NCBI RefSeq assembly: GCF_003590715.1
Contig: NZ_QQVY01000011.1
Coordinates: 1 to 64,000 of the forward strand
Direction: 5' to 3'
DNA length: 64,000 nt
Source: Paracoccus sp. JM45
GTDB lineage: Bacteria; Pseudomonadota; Alphaproteobacteria; Rhodobacterales; Rhodobacteraceae
Shown here: positions 16,094-25,053 of the stretch, one piece after another
Layout of the letters: each line of letters begins with the position of its first letter
Position numbering within the stretch: the first letter of the stretch is position 1
The notes under the pieces: model-generated
Database searches by the model: none
What the model saw: only the letters and a program-made list of their open reading frames with translations
Told to the model about the DNA's origin: nothing
Program-made: the position numbers and the translations under genes

Positions 16094-16906
16094 GTGACTG
16101 TTAGAGCGACCCTGAAAGGTGCCGTGTTCGGGCTTGCAGCCCTTGGCATGGCCACACCCGTGCTGGCCGACCAGTTGGAAGACATCAAAGCGGCGGGCAA
16201 GATCATCACCGCCACCGACATGCATTATGCGCCCTTCGACATGCTGAACAACGGCACCTATGAAGGCATGACCAAGGACCTGTTCGACGAGGTTGCCAAG
16301 GAAATCGGTGTCGAACCGGTCTATCAGGACATTCCGTGGACCGCCGAACTGCCGGGTCTGGAAGTTGGCAAGTTCGACATCATCATCGCCCCCGTGACCG
16401 TGACGCCTGAACGTCAGGAACGTTATACCTTCACCCCGCCGATCGCCGACGCGACCGTGTCGCTGGTCAAATCGGCTGGCAATGACGACATGACCGCCCC
16501 CGAGGATATTGCAGGCAAAACGGTCGGTGTCCAGCAGGGCACCGCGCAGTTCCGTCTGTTGCAGGCCTATGGTGAAACGCTTGGCGGTGTGACGGTCAAG
16601 GAATACGGCACCACGGATGAGGCTTATGCCGATCTGGCCACCGGTCGTCTGGATGCGGTGGCGGGTTCGCTGCCGAACCTGACCTATCTGGTCAAAACCC
16701 GTCCTGAAAATTTTGCGCTGTTCGAACCTGCACAATTCGGCGAACCGACCTATTTTGCATGGGCGCTGCGTAAGGAAGAGGCCAGCGAAAGCTTTGCCAA
16801 AGCCATCGAGGATGCGATTGCCAAGATGACCGAAGACGGTCGCGTGCAGGCCATTCAGGAAAAATGGCTTGGCAGCTATAACGAACTGCCGCTGTCCTCT
16901 TACTAA
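16094..16906 (+). CDS. Polar amino acid ABC importer, periplasmic binding protein
   Basis: Translation starts at the GTG 16094; the overlapping ATG at 16092 runs straight into a stop. The 270-residue product has a signal peptide ending near VLADQ. It shows the SBP_bac_3 pattern, with ITATDMHYAPFDMLNNGTYEGMTKDLF split around the APFD pocket and VGVQQGTAQF at the domain crossover. This family binds polar amino acids such as glutamine, cystine, arginine and related compounds. Permease and ATPase genes follow after a strong hairpin. The neighbouring amine oxidase unit may use a related substrate, but the two operons are separated by a terminator. Confidence 0.9.
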   Translation: MTVRATLKGAVFGLAALGMATPVLADQLEDIKAAGKIITATDMHYAPFDMLNNGTYEGMTKDLFDEVAKEIGVEPVYQDIPWTAELPGLEVGKFDIIIAPVTVTPERQERYTFTPPIADATVSLVKSAGNDDMTAPEDIAGKTVGVQQGTAQFRLLQAYGETLGGVTVKEYGTTDEAYADLATGRLDAVAGSLPNLTYLVKTRPENFALFEPAQFGEPTYFAWALRKEEASESFAKAIEDAIAKMTEDGRVQAIQEKWLGSYNELPLSSY

Positions 16907-16911
16907 GACCT

Positions 16912-16938
16912 GTCGGGCAAGGCCGGTCCTTGCCCGAC
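16912..16938 (+). terminator. Intercistronic hairpin after the binding-protein gene
   Basis: A perfect 11-base-pair stem (GTCGGGCAAGG / CCTTGCCCGAC) with loop CCGGT sits six bases after the stop codon. The bases after it (CCCCTTAAAG) are a poor U-tract. It more likely limits read-through or protects the binding-protein mRNA than ends the operon. Confidence 0.6.
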
Positions 16939-16961
16939 CCCCTTAAAGAACCGGAGCTGTG

Positions 16962-17609
16962 ATGTTTTCCATCCAGACCTTCCTCGACAGCTTCGAGCCG
17001 CTGCTTTGGGCTGCAAGGTATACCTTGCTGGTGTCGGGCCTTGGCATTGCCCTTGGGCTGGTGATCGGCGCGCTGATCTGTGCGGCCGGCCTGTCGCGCT
17101 GGCCCGCCGCCCGCCGCTTTGCCGCCATCTGGGTCAGTTTCCTGCGCGGGGTGCCGCTGCTGGTGCAACTGCTGCTGATGTATTACCTGCTGCCCGTGAT
17201 CGGCATCAATGTGCCCGCCATCGCGGCCGCCGTGATTACCGTCGGCATCTGCGCCAGCGCCTATATCAGCGAAATCTGGCGCGGCGCAATCGGTGCCCTG
17301 CCGCGCGGTCAGGCCGAGGCTGCCGTTGCCATCGGCATGGGGCCGCGCGATGTCTGGGGCCGGATCATCCTGCCGCAGGCCGTGGTCATGTCGCTGCCCG
17401 CGCTGGTCAATGAATTGATCCTGCTGGTTAAGGCATCATCGCTGGTCTCCGTCGTCGGCATTCTTGAGGTGACGCGCGCCAGTCAGGCGCAGGCTGCGAT
17501 GACCTTCCGCCCGCTCGAAGTTTATATCGCCGCCGCCTGCATCTATCTGGCGATCAACCTGTGCCTGGCGGGGCTGGGCCGCTATCTTGAACACAGGATG
17601 GCCGTCTGA
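16962..17609 (+). CDS. Polar amino acid ABC importer permease 1
   Basis: The ATG at 16962, six bases after CCGGAG, gives 215 residues; a GTG directly before it is the alternative. It is a His/Glu/Gln/Arg/opine-family permease: the EAA coupling loop is GQAEAAVAIGMGPRDVWGR, and FLRGVPLLVQLLLMYYLLPV is the family's N-terminal motif, here named by its RGVPLLVQ core. Several membrane segments are visible. It works as a heterodimer with the next gene product, whose start overlaps its stop codon by one base. Confidence 0.92.
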   Translation: MFSIQTFLDSFEPLLWAARYTLLVSGLGIALGLVIGALICAAGLSRWPAARRFAAIWVSFLRGVPLLVQLLLMYYLLPVIGINVPAIAAAVITVGICASAYISEIWRGAIGALPRGQAEAAVAIGMGPRDVWGRIILPQAVVMSLPALVNELILLVKASSLVSVVGILEVTRASQAQAAMTFRPLEVYIAAACIYLAINLCLAGLGRYLEHRMAV

Positions 17610-18271
17610 TGGATGTCTCGGTTCTTCAACAATATGCGCCGATGCTGCTGCGCGGCTTTGGCATCACCATCTTTTGCTGGCTGTTTGGCACCGTGCTGGG
17701 CATAGTGCTGGGCCTGATCATCGCGTTGATCCAACGCTACAGCCCCAAACCCGTCCGCTGGCTGTTGCAGGTCTATATCGAGGTGATCCGCGGCACGCCC
17801 TTTCTGGTGCAGCTGTTCGTGCTGTATTACGGCGGCCCGCTGATCGGGCTGCGGCTGGACGCGTTGCCTGCCGGATTGCTGGGTCTGACCATCTATGGCA
17901 GCCCCTATTTCGCGGAAATCTTCCGGTCGGCCTTCCGTGCGGTCCCCGAAGGTCAGATCGAGGCCGCACGCGCCATCGGCATGACCGAGGCCACCATCAT
18001 CCAGCGCATCCTGTTGCCACTGGGGCTGGTGTCGGCGCTGCCTGCGCTGGTCAATTTCTCGATCATCCTGACCAAGGAAACGGTGATCCTGTCGATCATC
18101 ACCGTGCCGGAACTGATGTATCAGGTCCAGCGCATGTCGACCGAAACCTTCCGCTATGTCGAGGCGAACCTTGTACTGGCGCTGTTCTTCTGGGCCTTGG
18201 TCGAGGCGATATCGCGCGTGGGGCGCAAGCTGGAAACCCGCATCACGAAACATCTGATCGAAAGGACCTGA
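17609..18271 (+). CDS. Polar amino acid ABC importer permease 2
   Basis: The 220-residue permease carries the same family marks as its partner: [16 protein letters not shown] and the coupling loop [17 protein letters not shown]. The two permeases together form the channel of a type I importer. The gene overlaps the previous one by one base and is followed one base later by the ATPase gene, so subunits should be made in balance. Confidence 0.92.
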   Translation: MDVSVLQQYAPMLLRGFGITIFCWLFGTVLGIVLGLIIALIQRYSPKPVRWLLQVYIEVIRGTPFLVQLFVLYYGGPLIGLRLDALPAGLLGLTIYGSPYFAEIFRSAFRAVPEGQIEAARAIGMTEATIIQRILLPLGLVSALPALVNFSIILTKETVILSIITVPELMYQVQRMSTETFRYVEANLVLALFFWALVEAISRVGRKLETRITKHLIERT

Positions 18272-18272
18272 T

Positions 18273-19049
18273 ATGGTTCAGGCATCCTCTGTCGAGATCC
18301 GCAAGCTGGATAAATTCTATGGCCCGTTTCAGGCTCTCAAAGGCATCGACCTGACGATCCCGCCGGGCAAGGTGACCTGTCTGATCGGCCCGTCGGGGTC
18401 GGGCAAATCAACCCTGCTGCGCTGCATGAATTTCCTAGAGGAATATGACGCGGGCGAGGTTCGCATCGACGGCCAGATGATCGGCTATGACAGCCCCGGC
18501 GGTTCGCGCATGCCCGCACGCAAGCTGCGCGATATGCGCCGCTCTATTGGCATGGTGTTCCAGCAGTTCAACCTGTGGCCACATATGACTGCGCTGCAAA
18601 ACGTCGCCGAAGGGCTGGTCCGTGTGCGTGGTTTCAGCAAGGATCAGGCGGCGGCACGCGCCGCCGAGGCGCTGGAAAAGGTCGGCCTGTCGGACAAGGT
18701 GGCCAACCACCCCGCACGTCTGTCGGGTGGGCAGCAACAGCGGGTCGCGATTGCCCGCGCCATCGCGATGGAACCGCGCCTGATGCTGTTTGACGAACCG
18801 ACCAGCGCATTGGACCCCGAACTGGTGGGTGAGGTGTTGAACGTCATGAAGACCCTGGCCGCCGAAGGCATGACCATGGTCGTCGTCACGCATGAAATGG
18901 GCTTTGCCGCCCATGTCGCCGATCAGGTCGCCATTATGGAGGCGGGCGAGCTGGTGGCCGTCGATGCCCCGACCCGCATCCTGCACAGCCCCGAAGATGC
19001 GCGGATAAAGGCCTTCCTGAAGACCTATCACGAACGCAACGCGTTCTGA
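18273..19049 (+). CDS. Polar amino acid ABC importer ATPase (GlnQ/HisP type)
   Basis: The 258-residue ATPase has Walker [11 protein letters not shown]-loop [12 protein letters not shown], signature [14 protein letters not shown] and Walker [13 protein letters not shown]. These are those of GlnQ/HisP-like proteins. It powers the two permeases encoded before it. An insertion ([16 protein letters not shown]) between the Walker A and Q-loop regions is common in a subset of these ATPases. The gene ends just before a bidirectional terminator. Confidence 0.93.
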   Translation: MVQASSVEIRKLDKFYGPFQALKGIDLTIPPGKVTCLIGPSGSGKSTLLRCMNFLEEYDAGEVRIDGQMIGYDSPGGSRMPARKLRDMRRSIGMVFQQFNLWPHMTALQNVAEGLVRVRGFSKDQAAARAAEALEKVGLSDKVANHPARLSGGQQQRVAIARAIAMEPRLMLFDEPTSALDPELVGEVLNVMKTLAAEGMTMVVVTHEMGFAAHVADQVAIMEAGELVAVDAPTRILHSPEDARIKAFLKTYHERNAF

Positions 19050-19054
19050 CAAAA

Positions 19055-19081
19055 GGGCCAAGGGGTGCTGCCCCTTGGCCC
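19055..19081. terminator. Bidirectional terminator between two converging importer operons
   Basis: A perfect 11-base-pair stem (GGGCCAAGGGG / CCCCTTGGCCC) with loop TGCTG lies between converging genes. On the minus strand it is followed by TTTTGTC, a good U-tract for the LIV binding-protein gene. On the plus strand the tail is CTGTCTT. Confidence 0.8.
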
Positions 19082-19086
19082 CTGTC

Positions 19087-20337
19087 TTACATTTCGGCCT
19101 TCAGGCCGGATACGGTTTCGGCGGACATCGTATCGACGGTTTCGACCTTGCCATCAGTGATCTTCCACAGTCGGAACGGGCCGGTGATATCGCCGTTTCC
19201 GTCAAAGCTGACCGGACCGATGACGCCTTCGTATTTGATCGGCTTGCCTTCCGCGATCAGCGCCAGTGCCTTTTTGAATTCATCGGGTCCGGCGTGGATC
19301 GGCTCGCCTTCAGGGTCGGTGACAGCGTGGATCGCGTCACGGATCTTTTCGGGCGTCGCCTCACCTGCCTGCGCGACGGCCAGCGCGACGATGGCACCCG
19401 CGTCATAGGACCGGTCCGCCGCAGGGGCATCCGCTGCAATGCCGCCCGATACATTGGCGAAATTATCCTGAAAATACGCGGTCGATGCGGTTTCGGCTGT
19501 GCCTGACGATGTGCCGAAGGCCTGTTCCAGATATTGCGGACCGACCGCATTGATGAATTCTTCGGAATTCATCCCGTCGTTCAGTAGGAATTTCTGCGGC
19601 CCGCCATTGGAAATCCATGACCGCGCAATGGTCGCGCCATCCACCGGATAGCTGATCAGATACAGCGCCTCGGGGTCGTCTTTCATCGCGGCGCCAGCCT
19701 CGGATGAATAATTTGCCTGTTTTTCATTGTAGGGCGTGGTCGAGGTAATCTGCCCGCCCAATGCCTGATAGGCGGTGGTGAATTCGCGCATCATGTTCAG
19801 GCCGAAATCATTGTTCACATGGATGATCGCCAGCTTGGTCAGCCCCTGATCCATCGCGTATTTTGCCGCAGCCGTTCCCTGCAACGCGTCCGAGGTGATG
19901 GTCCGGAAGAAGTATCCGTCCGTTTTGCCATCCTGCGCCAGTGACGTCAGCGTCGGCGATGATGATGCGGGTGAAACCTGCACCACCTTCGCAGGCCCCG
20001 TAACCGAGGTCAGGATCGGGATCGAAACGGACGAGATGATGCCGCCGATCACCACCGGCACCTTGTCGATATTGACCAGCTGCGTGGCCTGATCGACCGC
20101 GACATTGCCCTGGCTTTGGCTGTCGCGCGTGTCGGTGACAATCTGACATCCCAGCACGCCACCGGCGGTATTCATATCGGCAAAGGCCATTTCGACCGCC
20201 TTGGCACCGGCCTGACCATAGGCACCTGCGGGGCCCGTTAGTTCCATCACAAGACCGATTTCAACGTCGCAGGCATGACCTGCGGCAGCAAAAAGCGCCA
20301 TGGCCGAAAGGCTTGTCGCAAAGATCCGCTTTTTCAT
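19087..20337 (-). CDS. LIV-type periplasmic binding protein (second system)
   Basis: The 416-residue protein has a signal peptide ending at GHACDVE and the Peripla_BP_6 fold (LVMELTGPAGAYGQAGAKA). Two internal segments, TDTRDSQSQGNVAVDQATQL and VIGGIISSV, are typical of amide/urea/LIV-binding proteins. Its N-terminal cysteine could pair with another or be incidental. There is no permease or ATPase on this strand. The matching LivG/F/H/M genes lie on the other side of the GntR gene, transcribed in the opposite direction. The cluster is thus a split importer under one probable regulator. Confidence 0.88.
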   Translation of the reverse strand: MKKRIFATSLSAMALFAAAGHACDVEIGLVMELTGPAGAYGQAGAKAVEMAFADMNTAGGVLGCQIVTDTRDSQSQGNVAVDQATQLVNIDKVPVVIGGIISSVSIPILTSVTGPAKVVQVSPASSSPTLTSLAQDGKTDGYFFRTITSDALQGTAAAKYAMDQGLTKLAIIHVNNDFGLNMMREFTTAYQALGGQITSTTPYNEKQANYSSEAGAAMKDDPEALYLISYPVDGATIARSWISNGGPQKFLLNDGMNSEEFINAVGPQYLEQAFGTSSGTAETASTAYFQDNFANVSGGIAADAPAADRSYDAGAIVALAVAQAGEATPEKIRDAIHAVTDPEGEPIHAGPDEFKKALALIAEGKPIKYEGVIGPVSFDGNGDITGPFRLWKITDGKVETVDTMSAETVSGLKAEM

Positions 20338-20384
20338 GGGGTGTTCCTCTGTTGGAGTGGCCGTCAGTCTTATGGACGAGAGGT

Positions 20385-21443
20385 TCAGACCTCTTCTTTG
20401 TTCAGATTGTATTTCATGATCGCGCCGTGACGACCTGTGCGGTCGCGTTCCAGCCCGTAGACATCACCCTCTAGCGTTGCGGCACCTGCAAGGGCGGTGT
20501 CGATGGCGGCCAGATCGGCGGCAGTCAGTTCCAGCGCGGTGATCGCCAGATTGGCGGCCAGATGGTTGGCGTTGCGGGCCCCCACAATGGTCGCAGCCAC
20601 CTGCGGACGTGCCAGCATTGCGGCGGAAGCCACGGTTGCAATGTCGCTGTTATGGCGGTCCGCAACGCGGCGCAGGGTGGCCAGCAGCGATTGGAACAGA
20701 TCCCAGCCGCCCAGATCCTGAATGATCAGACGGTATTTGACCAAGGATCGGTTCGCAAAGGCCATACCGGGGTCGGGCACATCCAGCCAGCGGTCGGACA
20801 GGAACCCGCCCGCGACGGTGCCATAGCACAGGAAGGAGAATCCGTGTTTTGCCGCCAGTGCCGTCATTGCCTTTTCAGGGCGGCGGTCCAGCAGCGAATA
20901 TTGCACCTGCATCGATGCCAGCCTGATGCCGTTGTCCAACATCGCGGCGACATGATCGGTGTCGAAATTCGTCCCGCCCAACAGGTTGATGCGACCCTCG
21001 TTCTGGAATTCCCGCAGCCAGCCAGCGGCCTGCAACCAGTCACCTTGGGCATAATCCCACCAGTGGAACTGGACCAGATCCAGCCGCTCGACGCCCAACC
21101 GGTCGCGAGACCGGTCGGTGGTTTCCTGCAAGCCCTCGCGGGTCAGGCTGCCCAGATTGCCCAGATCGGGAACGCATTTGGTGTGGATGCGGATACGGTC
21201 CAATGCGGCCTGTCCGCGTTGGTTGGCATATTCCTTGCGGAAAGCGCCGATCTTCGCCTCGACGCCGGTATAGATATCGGCGCAATCGAAGGTCGTGATG
21301 CCCGCATCGGCAAAGGCGATCATATCCTGAACCACGGTCGCATCATCGACGGTTCCATGATCCCCCGCCAGTTGCCATCCCCCGCGGATCACCCGCGAGA
21401 TCGAATATTCGGGGGCCAGATCGATGCGTGTGGGGGATGTCAT
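20385..21443 (-). CDS. Aldo/keto reductase
   Basis: The 352-residue protein is an NAD(P)H-dependent aldo/keto reductase. The catalytic tetrad is visible as Asp and Tyr in TFDCADIYTG, Lys in RIHTKCVPD and His in LVQFHWWDY. It resembles the reductase half of the fusion at 26032 through the whole length (FHWW, GTNFD, YGT-GGFLS-RWL in both), so the two are paralogues in one cluster. It lies between the LIV binding protein and the TIGR04076-type gene, seven bases from the latter. It would act on a carbonyl or alcohol intermediate of the imported substrate. Confidence 0.88.
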   Translation of the reverse strand: MTSPTRIDLAPEYSISRVIRGGWQLAGDHGTVDDATVVQDMIAFADAGITTFDCADIYTGVEAKIGAFRKEYANQRGQAALDRIRIHTKCVPDLGNLGSLTREGLQETTDRSRDRLGVERLDLVQFHWWDYAQGDWLQAAGWLREFQNEGRINLLGGTNFDTDHVAAMLDNGIRLASMQVQYSLLDRRPEKAMTALAAKHGFSFLCYGTVAGGFLSDRWLDVPDPGMAFANRSLVKYRLIIQDLGGWDLFQSLLATLRRVADRHNSDIATVASAAMLARPQVAATIVGARNANHLAANLAITALELTAADLAAIDTALAGAATLEGDVYGLERDRTGRHGAIMKYNLNKEEV

Positions 21444-21450
21444 AGGGACC

Positions 21451-21789
21451 TCATGTCAATGGGACGGCAGTGGTGTCTGAATGGCGGAAACGGCGCGTCG
21501 CGATGCGGGTGATGCGGAAACGGGTGGTGCAATTGGGGTCGGGGCAGGCCACTTCGGCGTCCGTGCTCATCCAGTCGGCGCGGGCGGTGGGGCGCTGTTT
21601 TGCGGGCAAAAGCGGCATCAGCGCCGCCAATGAATAGATCGAGAACCCCTGACCGGGGGGCAGATACAGCATTTCGCCCTGCAGTTCGAAGTAATCGCCG
21701 ACCTTGGCCCCGCAATGGATGGCCCCACCATCAGGGGCGACCACCTCGACCCGCAGATCGTAAAGATCGAACATATCGGTTTCGGTCAT
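21451..21789 (-). CDS. TIGR04076-type small protein
   Basis: This 112-residue protein follows the TIGR04076 pattern: VEVVAPDGGAIHCGAKVGDYFE, read as two halves around HCGAKVGD, then GFSIYSLAALMPLLPAKQR. A C-terminal CPDPNC pair could bind metal, but the family function is not established. Its start overlaps the stop codon of the GntR gene and the aldo/keto reductase gene follows seven bases later. In other bacteria such proteins are found next to aldo/keto reductases, which this context repeats. Confidence 0.7.
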   Translation of the reverse strand: MTETDMFDLYDLRVEVVAPDGGAIHCGAKVGDYFELQGEMLYLPPGQGFSIYSLAALMPLLPAKQRPTARADWMSTDAEVACPDPNCTTRFRITRIATRRFRHSDTTAVPLT

Positions 21790-22511
21790 CGCGGCAGTTC
21801 CCCTTTGCGTAATTCATCGCGGATCAGCGTAAAGCTTTGGGTGATGTCATCGCGCAGCGCGGCTTCGGCACGGACAGGGCTGCGGGCCTGTAATGCCTCG
21901 ATCAGCGCCCAATGGTGGTGGACGGCAGCAACCGCAGGATTACGGGTATAGATGGTCGCAGCCATGCGGACATAGGGCCCCGATTGCAGCCACAGACTGC
22001 GCACGACAGGCAAAAGCACCCGCGATTTTGCCGCACGATAGATCGAGAAATGGAAATCATGGTTCAGCATCGATGTCTGCACGGCCTGTTCGGTGTCCAG
22101 ACGGGCGAAGGCGTCCTCGCATGCTTTGGTCTGCTGCCTCAGGTCGTCCAGATCGGCGGTGGTCAGATGGTCGATGGCCAGACGGACCAGCTCTCCCTCG
22201 ACCAGACAGCGGGCGCGCATCAGGTCGCTTAGCTGTGCTTCGGTAATCAGGGGGACGCGGACCGAACGCGACTGCATTACCTCTAATGCGTTTTCGGAGA
22301 CCAGCCGTGCCAATGCCTCTCGGACGGGCATGATCGAGACGTCCAGCGTATCGGCAAGTACCTGCATCCGCAGCACCTGTCCCGCCTCGAACGCGCCATG
22401 GACAAGGGACCGGCTTAATTCCTGATAGACCCGTTCTTGCAGGGATTCGCGACCCACGCGCGACAGGTTGCCAAGGTCGGTCTTTGCAGGGCTGGGGGGC
22501 AAATCAGACAA
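21786..22511 (-). CDS. GntR-family regulator, FadR (FCD) subgroup
   Basis: The N-terminal winged helix (RVYQELSRSLVHGAFEAG, LADTLDVSIMPVREAL) and an alpha-helical FCD effector domain (NHDFHFSIYRAA) define the protein. The start is uncertain. A TTG at 22509-22511 preceded by AAGG gives 241 residues. The frame stays open up to an ATG at 22643, but that version would overlap the divergent livG start. It is transcribed with TIGR04076, aldo/keto reductase and the binding protein, and divergently from the importer core and the second reductase, so it probably controls both arms and responds to a pathway acid. Confidence 0.82.
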   Translation of the reverse strand: MSDLPPSPAKTDLGNLSRVGRESLQERVYQELSRSLVHGAFEAGQVLRMQVLADTLDVSIMPVREALARLVSENALEVMQSRSVRVPLITEAQLSDLMRARCLVEGELVRLAIDHLTTADLDDLRQQTKACEDAFARLDTEQAVQTSMLNHDFHFSIYRAAKSRVLLPVVRSLWLQSGPYVRMAATIYTRNPAVAAVHHHWALIEALQARSPVRAEAALRDDITQSFTLIRDELRKGELPR

Positions 22512-22622
22512 CGGGTCGCCTTTGTAAAAATGGAACCTTTCATCTTTTCTGGTTGATTCCTGAATTTCTGTCAATAATCTTTGATCAAATATCGAAAGCG
22601 ACTCGGGACGCAGGGGGACTGC

Positions 22623-23411
22623 ATGACGACACGACAGGGCCACGCTTTGCCGCCGCTTCAGACAACGGGGCTAAGCCGCAGCTTCAGCGGCTTTAAAGCG
22701 GTCGATGGCATGTCCCTGTCCTTGCATAAATCCGAGCTGCTGGGCCTGATCGGTCCCAATGGCGCGGGCAAGACCACGATGTTCAACATGCTGGCGGGAT
22801 CGCTTCCCTCCAGTTCGGGCAGCATTTGCATACATGGCCGCGACGTGACGGGGCAGGATGCCCGCACCCGTATCGGCCATGGCATGGGGCGCAGCTTCCA
22901 GATCCCCAAACCTTTTCCCCATATGACGGTTCTGGAAAACGTGCTGACCGGCGCACAGAACCAGACAGGCGAACGCCTGTTCGGTGCCTGCTTCCAGCCG
23001 GGCCGCGTGCGCCGCGATGAACATGCCGCAGTCGAAAAGGCGCGCGGCTTGCTGGATTTCCTGTTGTTGTCGCATCTTGAAGGGCAGATGGCCGCAGTGT
23101 TGTCAGGGGGCCAACGAAAGCTGCTGGAACTGGCACGGTTGTTGATGGCCGATCCCGATATACTGCTGCTGGACGAACCGGCAGCGGGTGTGAACCCCAG
23201 CCTGCTGGAACAGATCATGGACCGTATCGTCACGCTGAACACCCAACACGGCAAGTCGATCCTGCTGATCGAACATAACATGCAGATGGTGGGCCGCCTG
23301 TGTTCGCGTGTTGTTGTGATGGCGCAGGGACGCGAACTGGCCCAAGGCCGCCCCGATGATGTGACACGCGATCCCGATGTGATCCGCGCCTATCTGGGGG
23401 ATGCGGCATGA
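22623..23411 (+). CDS. LIV-type ABC importer ATPase (LivG-like, second system)
   Basis: The ATG at 22623 follows AGGGGGA and gives 262 residues. Walker A GPNGAGKT, signature LSGGQRKLLELARLL, Walker B ILLLDEPAAGVNP and the C-terminal IEHNMQMVGRLCSRVVVMAQG identify a LivG-like ATPase. It heads a five-gene operon, with each following gene overlapping the previous one or starting within a few bases. The substrate-binding protein is encoded on the divergent arm. Confidence 0.93.
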   Translation: MTTRQGHALPPLQTTGLSRSFSGFKAVDGMSLSLHKSELLGLIGPNGAGKTTMFNMLAGSLPSSSGSICIHGRDVTGQDARTRIGHGMGRSFQIPKPFPHMTVLENVLTGAQNQTGERLFGACFQPGRVRRDEHAAVEKARGLLDFLLLSHLEGQMAAVLSGGQRKLLELARLLMADPDILLLDEPAAGVNPSLLEQIMDRIVTLNTQHGKSILLIEHNMQMVGRLCSRVVVMAQGRELAQGRPDDVTRDPDVIRAYLGDAA

Positions 23412-24145
23412 CCGGTATCCTGACATTGCAGGGTGTGGTTTCGGGGTATCAAGCCGATCTGCCGATCATCAGGGATGTCTCGCTGGGGGTTGCCAAGGGG
23501 GAATTCGTGGTGCTGCTGGGGCCGAACGGGGCCGGAAAATCCACATTGGTCAAGACAGTCGCCGGTCTGGTGCCGATGCACGCGGGCCGTGTTACACTGG
23601 CAGGGCGCGATATCACCAATGTGCCCGCGCATCAGAAGCTGCGCGACGGCTTGGGCTTTGTCCCGCAAACCGAAAACATCTTTGCCACCATGACCATCCG
23701 CGAAAACCTGCAACTGGCCGCGCAGATCCTGCCCAAAGCCCGCCGCGCCGACCGGATCGAGGCGATGTTCCAGATGTTTCCCGACCTTGCCGCGCGCCCG
23801 TCCACACGGGCGGGGGGATTATCGGGCGGTCAGCGACAGATGCTGGCCGTGGCCCGTGCGCTGGTCATCGAACCCGAGGTGCTGATCCTGGACGAACCCT
23901 CGGCGGGGCTGTCGCCCAAGATGGTGTCGGAGGTCTTCGAACAACTGGGCCGGATCAATCAGACGGGGGTGACGATGCTGCTGGTCGAACAGAACGTCCG
24001 CGCCGGATTGGAAATTGCCAGCCGTGGCGTGATTTTGGTCGAAGGGCGTGTGGCCCATGATGCACCTGCCGCCGATCTGCAGGGCGATCCCATTGTGTCG
24101 CGCCTGTATCTGGGCGGCCATCAACCCCGAACAAAGGTATCGTGA
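23408..24145 (+). CDS. LIV-type ABC importer ATPase (LivF-like, second system)
   Basis: This 245-residue ATPase overlaps the LivG-like gene by four bases. Walker A is GPNGAGKST, the signature is LSGGQRQMLAVARAL and Walker B is VLILDEPSAGLSP. The family end, LLVEQNVRAGLEIASRGVIL, is present. It is the second ATP-hydrolysing subunit of the importer. Confidence 0.93.
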   Translation: MTGILTLQGVVSGYQADLPIIRDVSLGVAKGEFVVLLGPNGAGKSTLVKTVAGLVPMHAGRVTLAGRDITNVPAHQKLRDGLGFVPQTENIFATMTIRENLQLAAQILPKARRADRIEAMFQMFPDLAARPSTRAGGLSGGQRQMLAVARALVIEPEVLILDEPSAGLSPKMVSEVFEQLGRINQTGVTMLLVEQNVRAGLEIASRGVILVEGRVAHDAPAADLQGDPIVSRLYLGGHQPRTKVS

Positions 24146-25053
24146 TGCAGGGTCTGATGGACGGTCTGATCAACGGAACGATCATCGGCTTGGGGGCGAT
24201 CGGCGTCACGCTGACCTATTCGATCCTGCGTTTCGCCAATTTCGCCCACGGAGAGCTGGTCAGCTGGGGCGCCTATCTTGCCCTGTCGATCAGCGCCGCG
24301 CTTGGGGCTTTGCTGCCCGGTCTGGGCACGCCCATCGGTCCGTTTTCTTTCGGATGGTCAGTGCCCATCGCGATTGCGGGGTCAATCATTCTGACCTCGA
24401 CATTGGCGCTGGGCGTGGATTGGCTGCTGTTTGCGCGGTTGCGCGCCAAGGGGTCGGCGGTGATCATTCTGGTCATGGCCTCATTCGGGGCCGCGCTGGC
24501 GATGCGCAACCTGTTGGAGTTTATCTATACCTCGCAGCCGGCCTATTTCACGACAGCACTGCAAATCTCTAAACCGCTTTTTGCCGGTATGCGCGCCACG
24601 CCCGACCAGCTGCTGGTGATCGGTCTGTCAGGGGTGCTGGTGCTGGTGGTGCATCTGTTGCTGACACGCAGTTCGGCGGGGCGGTCCATGCGGGCGGTGT
24701 CCGAAAACGTGCAACTGGCCAGCCTAAGCGGCATCGATGTGCGCAGCGTCATCCGCATGGTCTGGATCCTTGGGGCGGCGCTGGCGGCAATCGGCGGCAT
24801 TATGTCGGGCCTGCTGGTGCAGATACGCCCGACCATGGGGCTGGACCTGCTGCTGCCGCTGTTTGCGGCGGCCATTCTTGGCGGCATCGGGTCGGTGCCC
24901 GGCGCCATGCTGGCCGGTATCATCGTCGGTCTGGCCGAGGCGCTGACCGTCCAGATGATCGGTGCCGAATGGCGCGCCGCGGTGTCCTTCGTGATCCTGA
25001 TCGGGGTGTTGCTGATGCGTCCGCAGGGGCTGTTCGGAAAGGCGATGGCATGA
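24145..25053 (+). CDS. LIV-type ABC importer permease (LivH-like, second system)
   Basis: The ATG at 24145 overlaps the previous stop codon by one base and gives 302 residues. The sequence GLGAIGVTLTYSILRFANFAHGE, seen around its RFANFAHGE core, and the loop RAVSENVQLASLSGIDV are those of LivH permeases. The membrane protein forms half of the channel. Confidence 0.92.
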   Translation: MQGLMDGLINGTIIGLGAIGVTLTYSILRFANFAHGELVSWGAYLALSISAALGALLPGLGTPIGPFSFGWSVPIAIAGSIILTSTLALGVDWLLFARLRAKGSAVIILVMASFGAALAMRNLLEFIYTSQPAYFTTALQISKPLFAGMRATPDQLLVIGLSGVLVLVVHLLLTRSSAGRSMRAVSENVQLASLSGIDVRSVIRMVWILGAALAAIGGIMSGLLVQIRPTMGLDLLLPLFAAAILGGIGSVPGAMLAGIIVGLAEALTVQMIGAEWRAAVSFVILIGVLLMRPQGLFGKAMA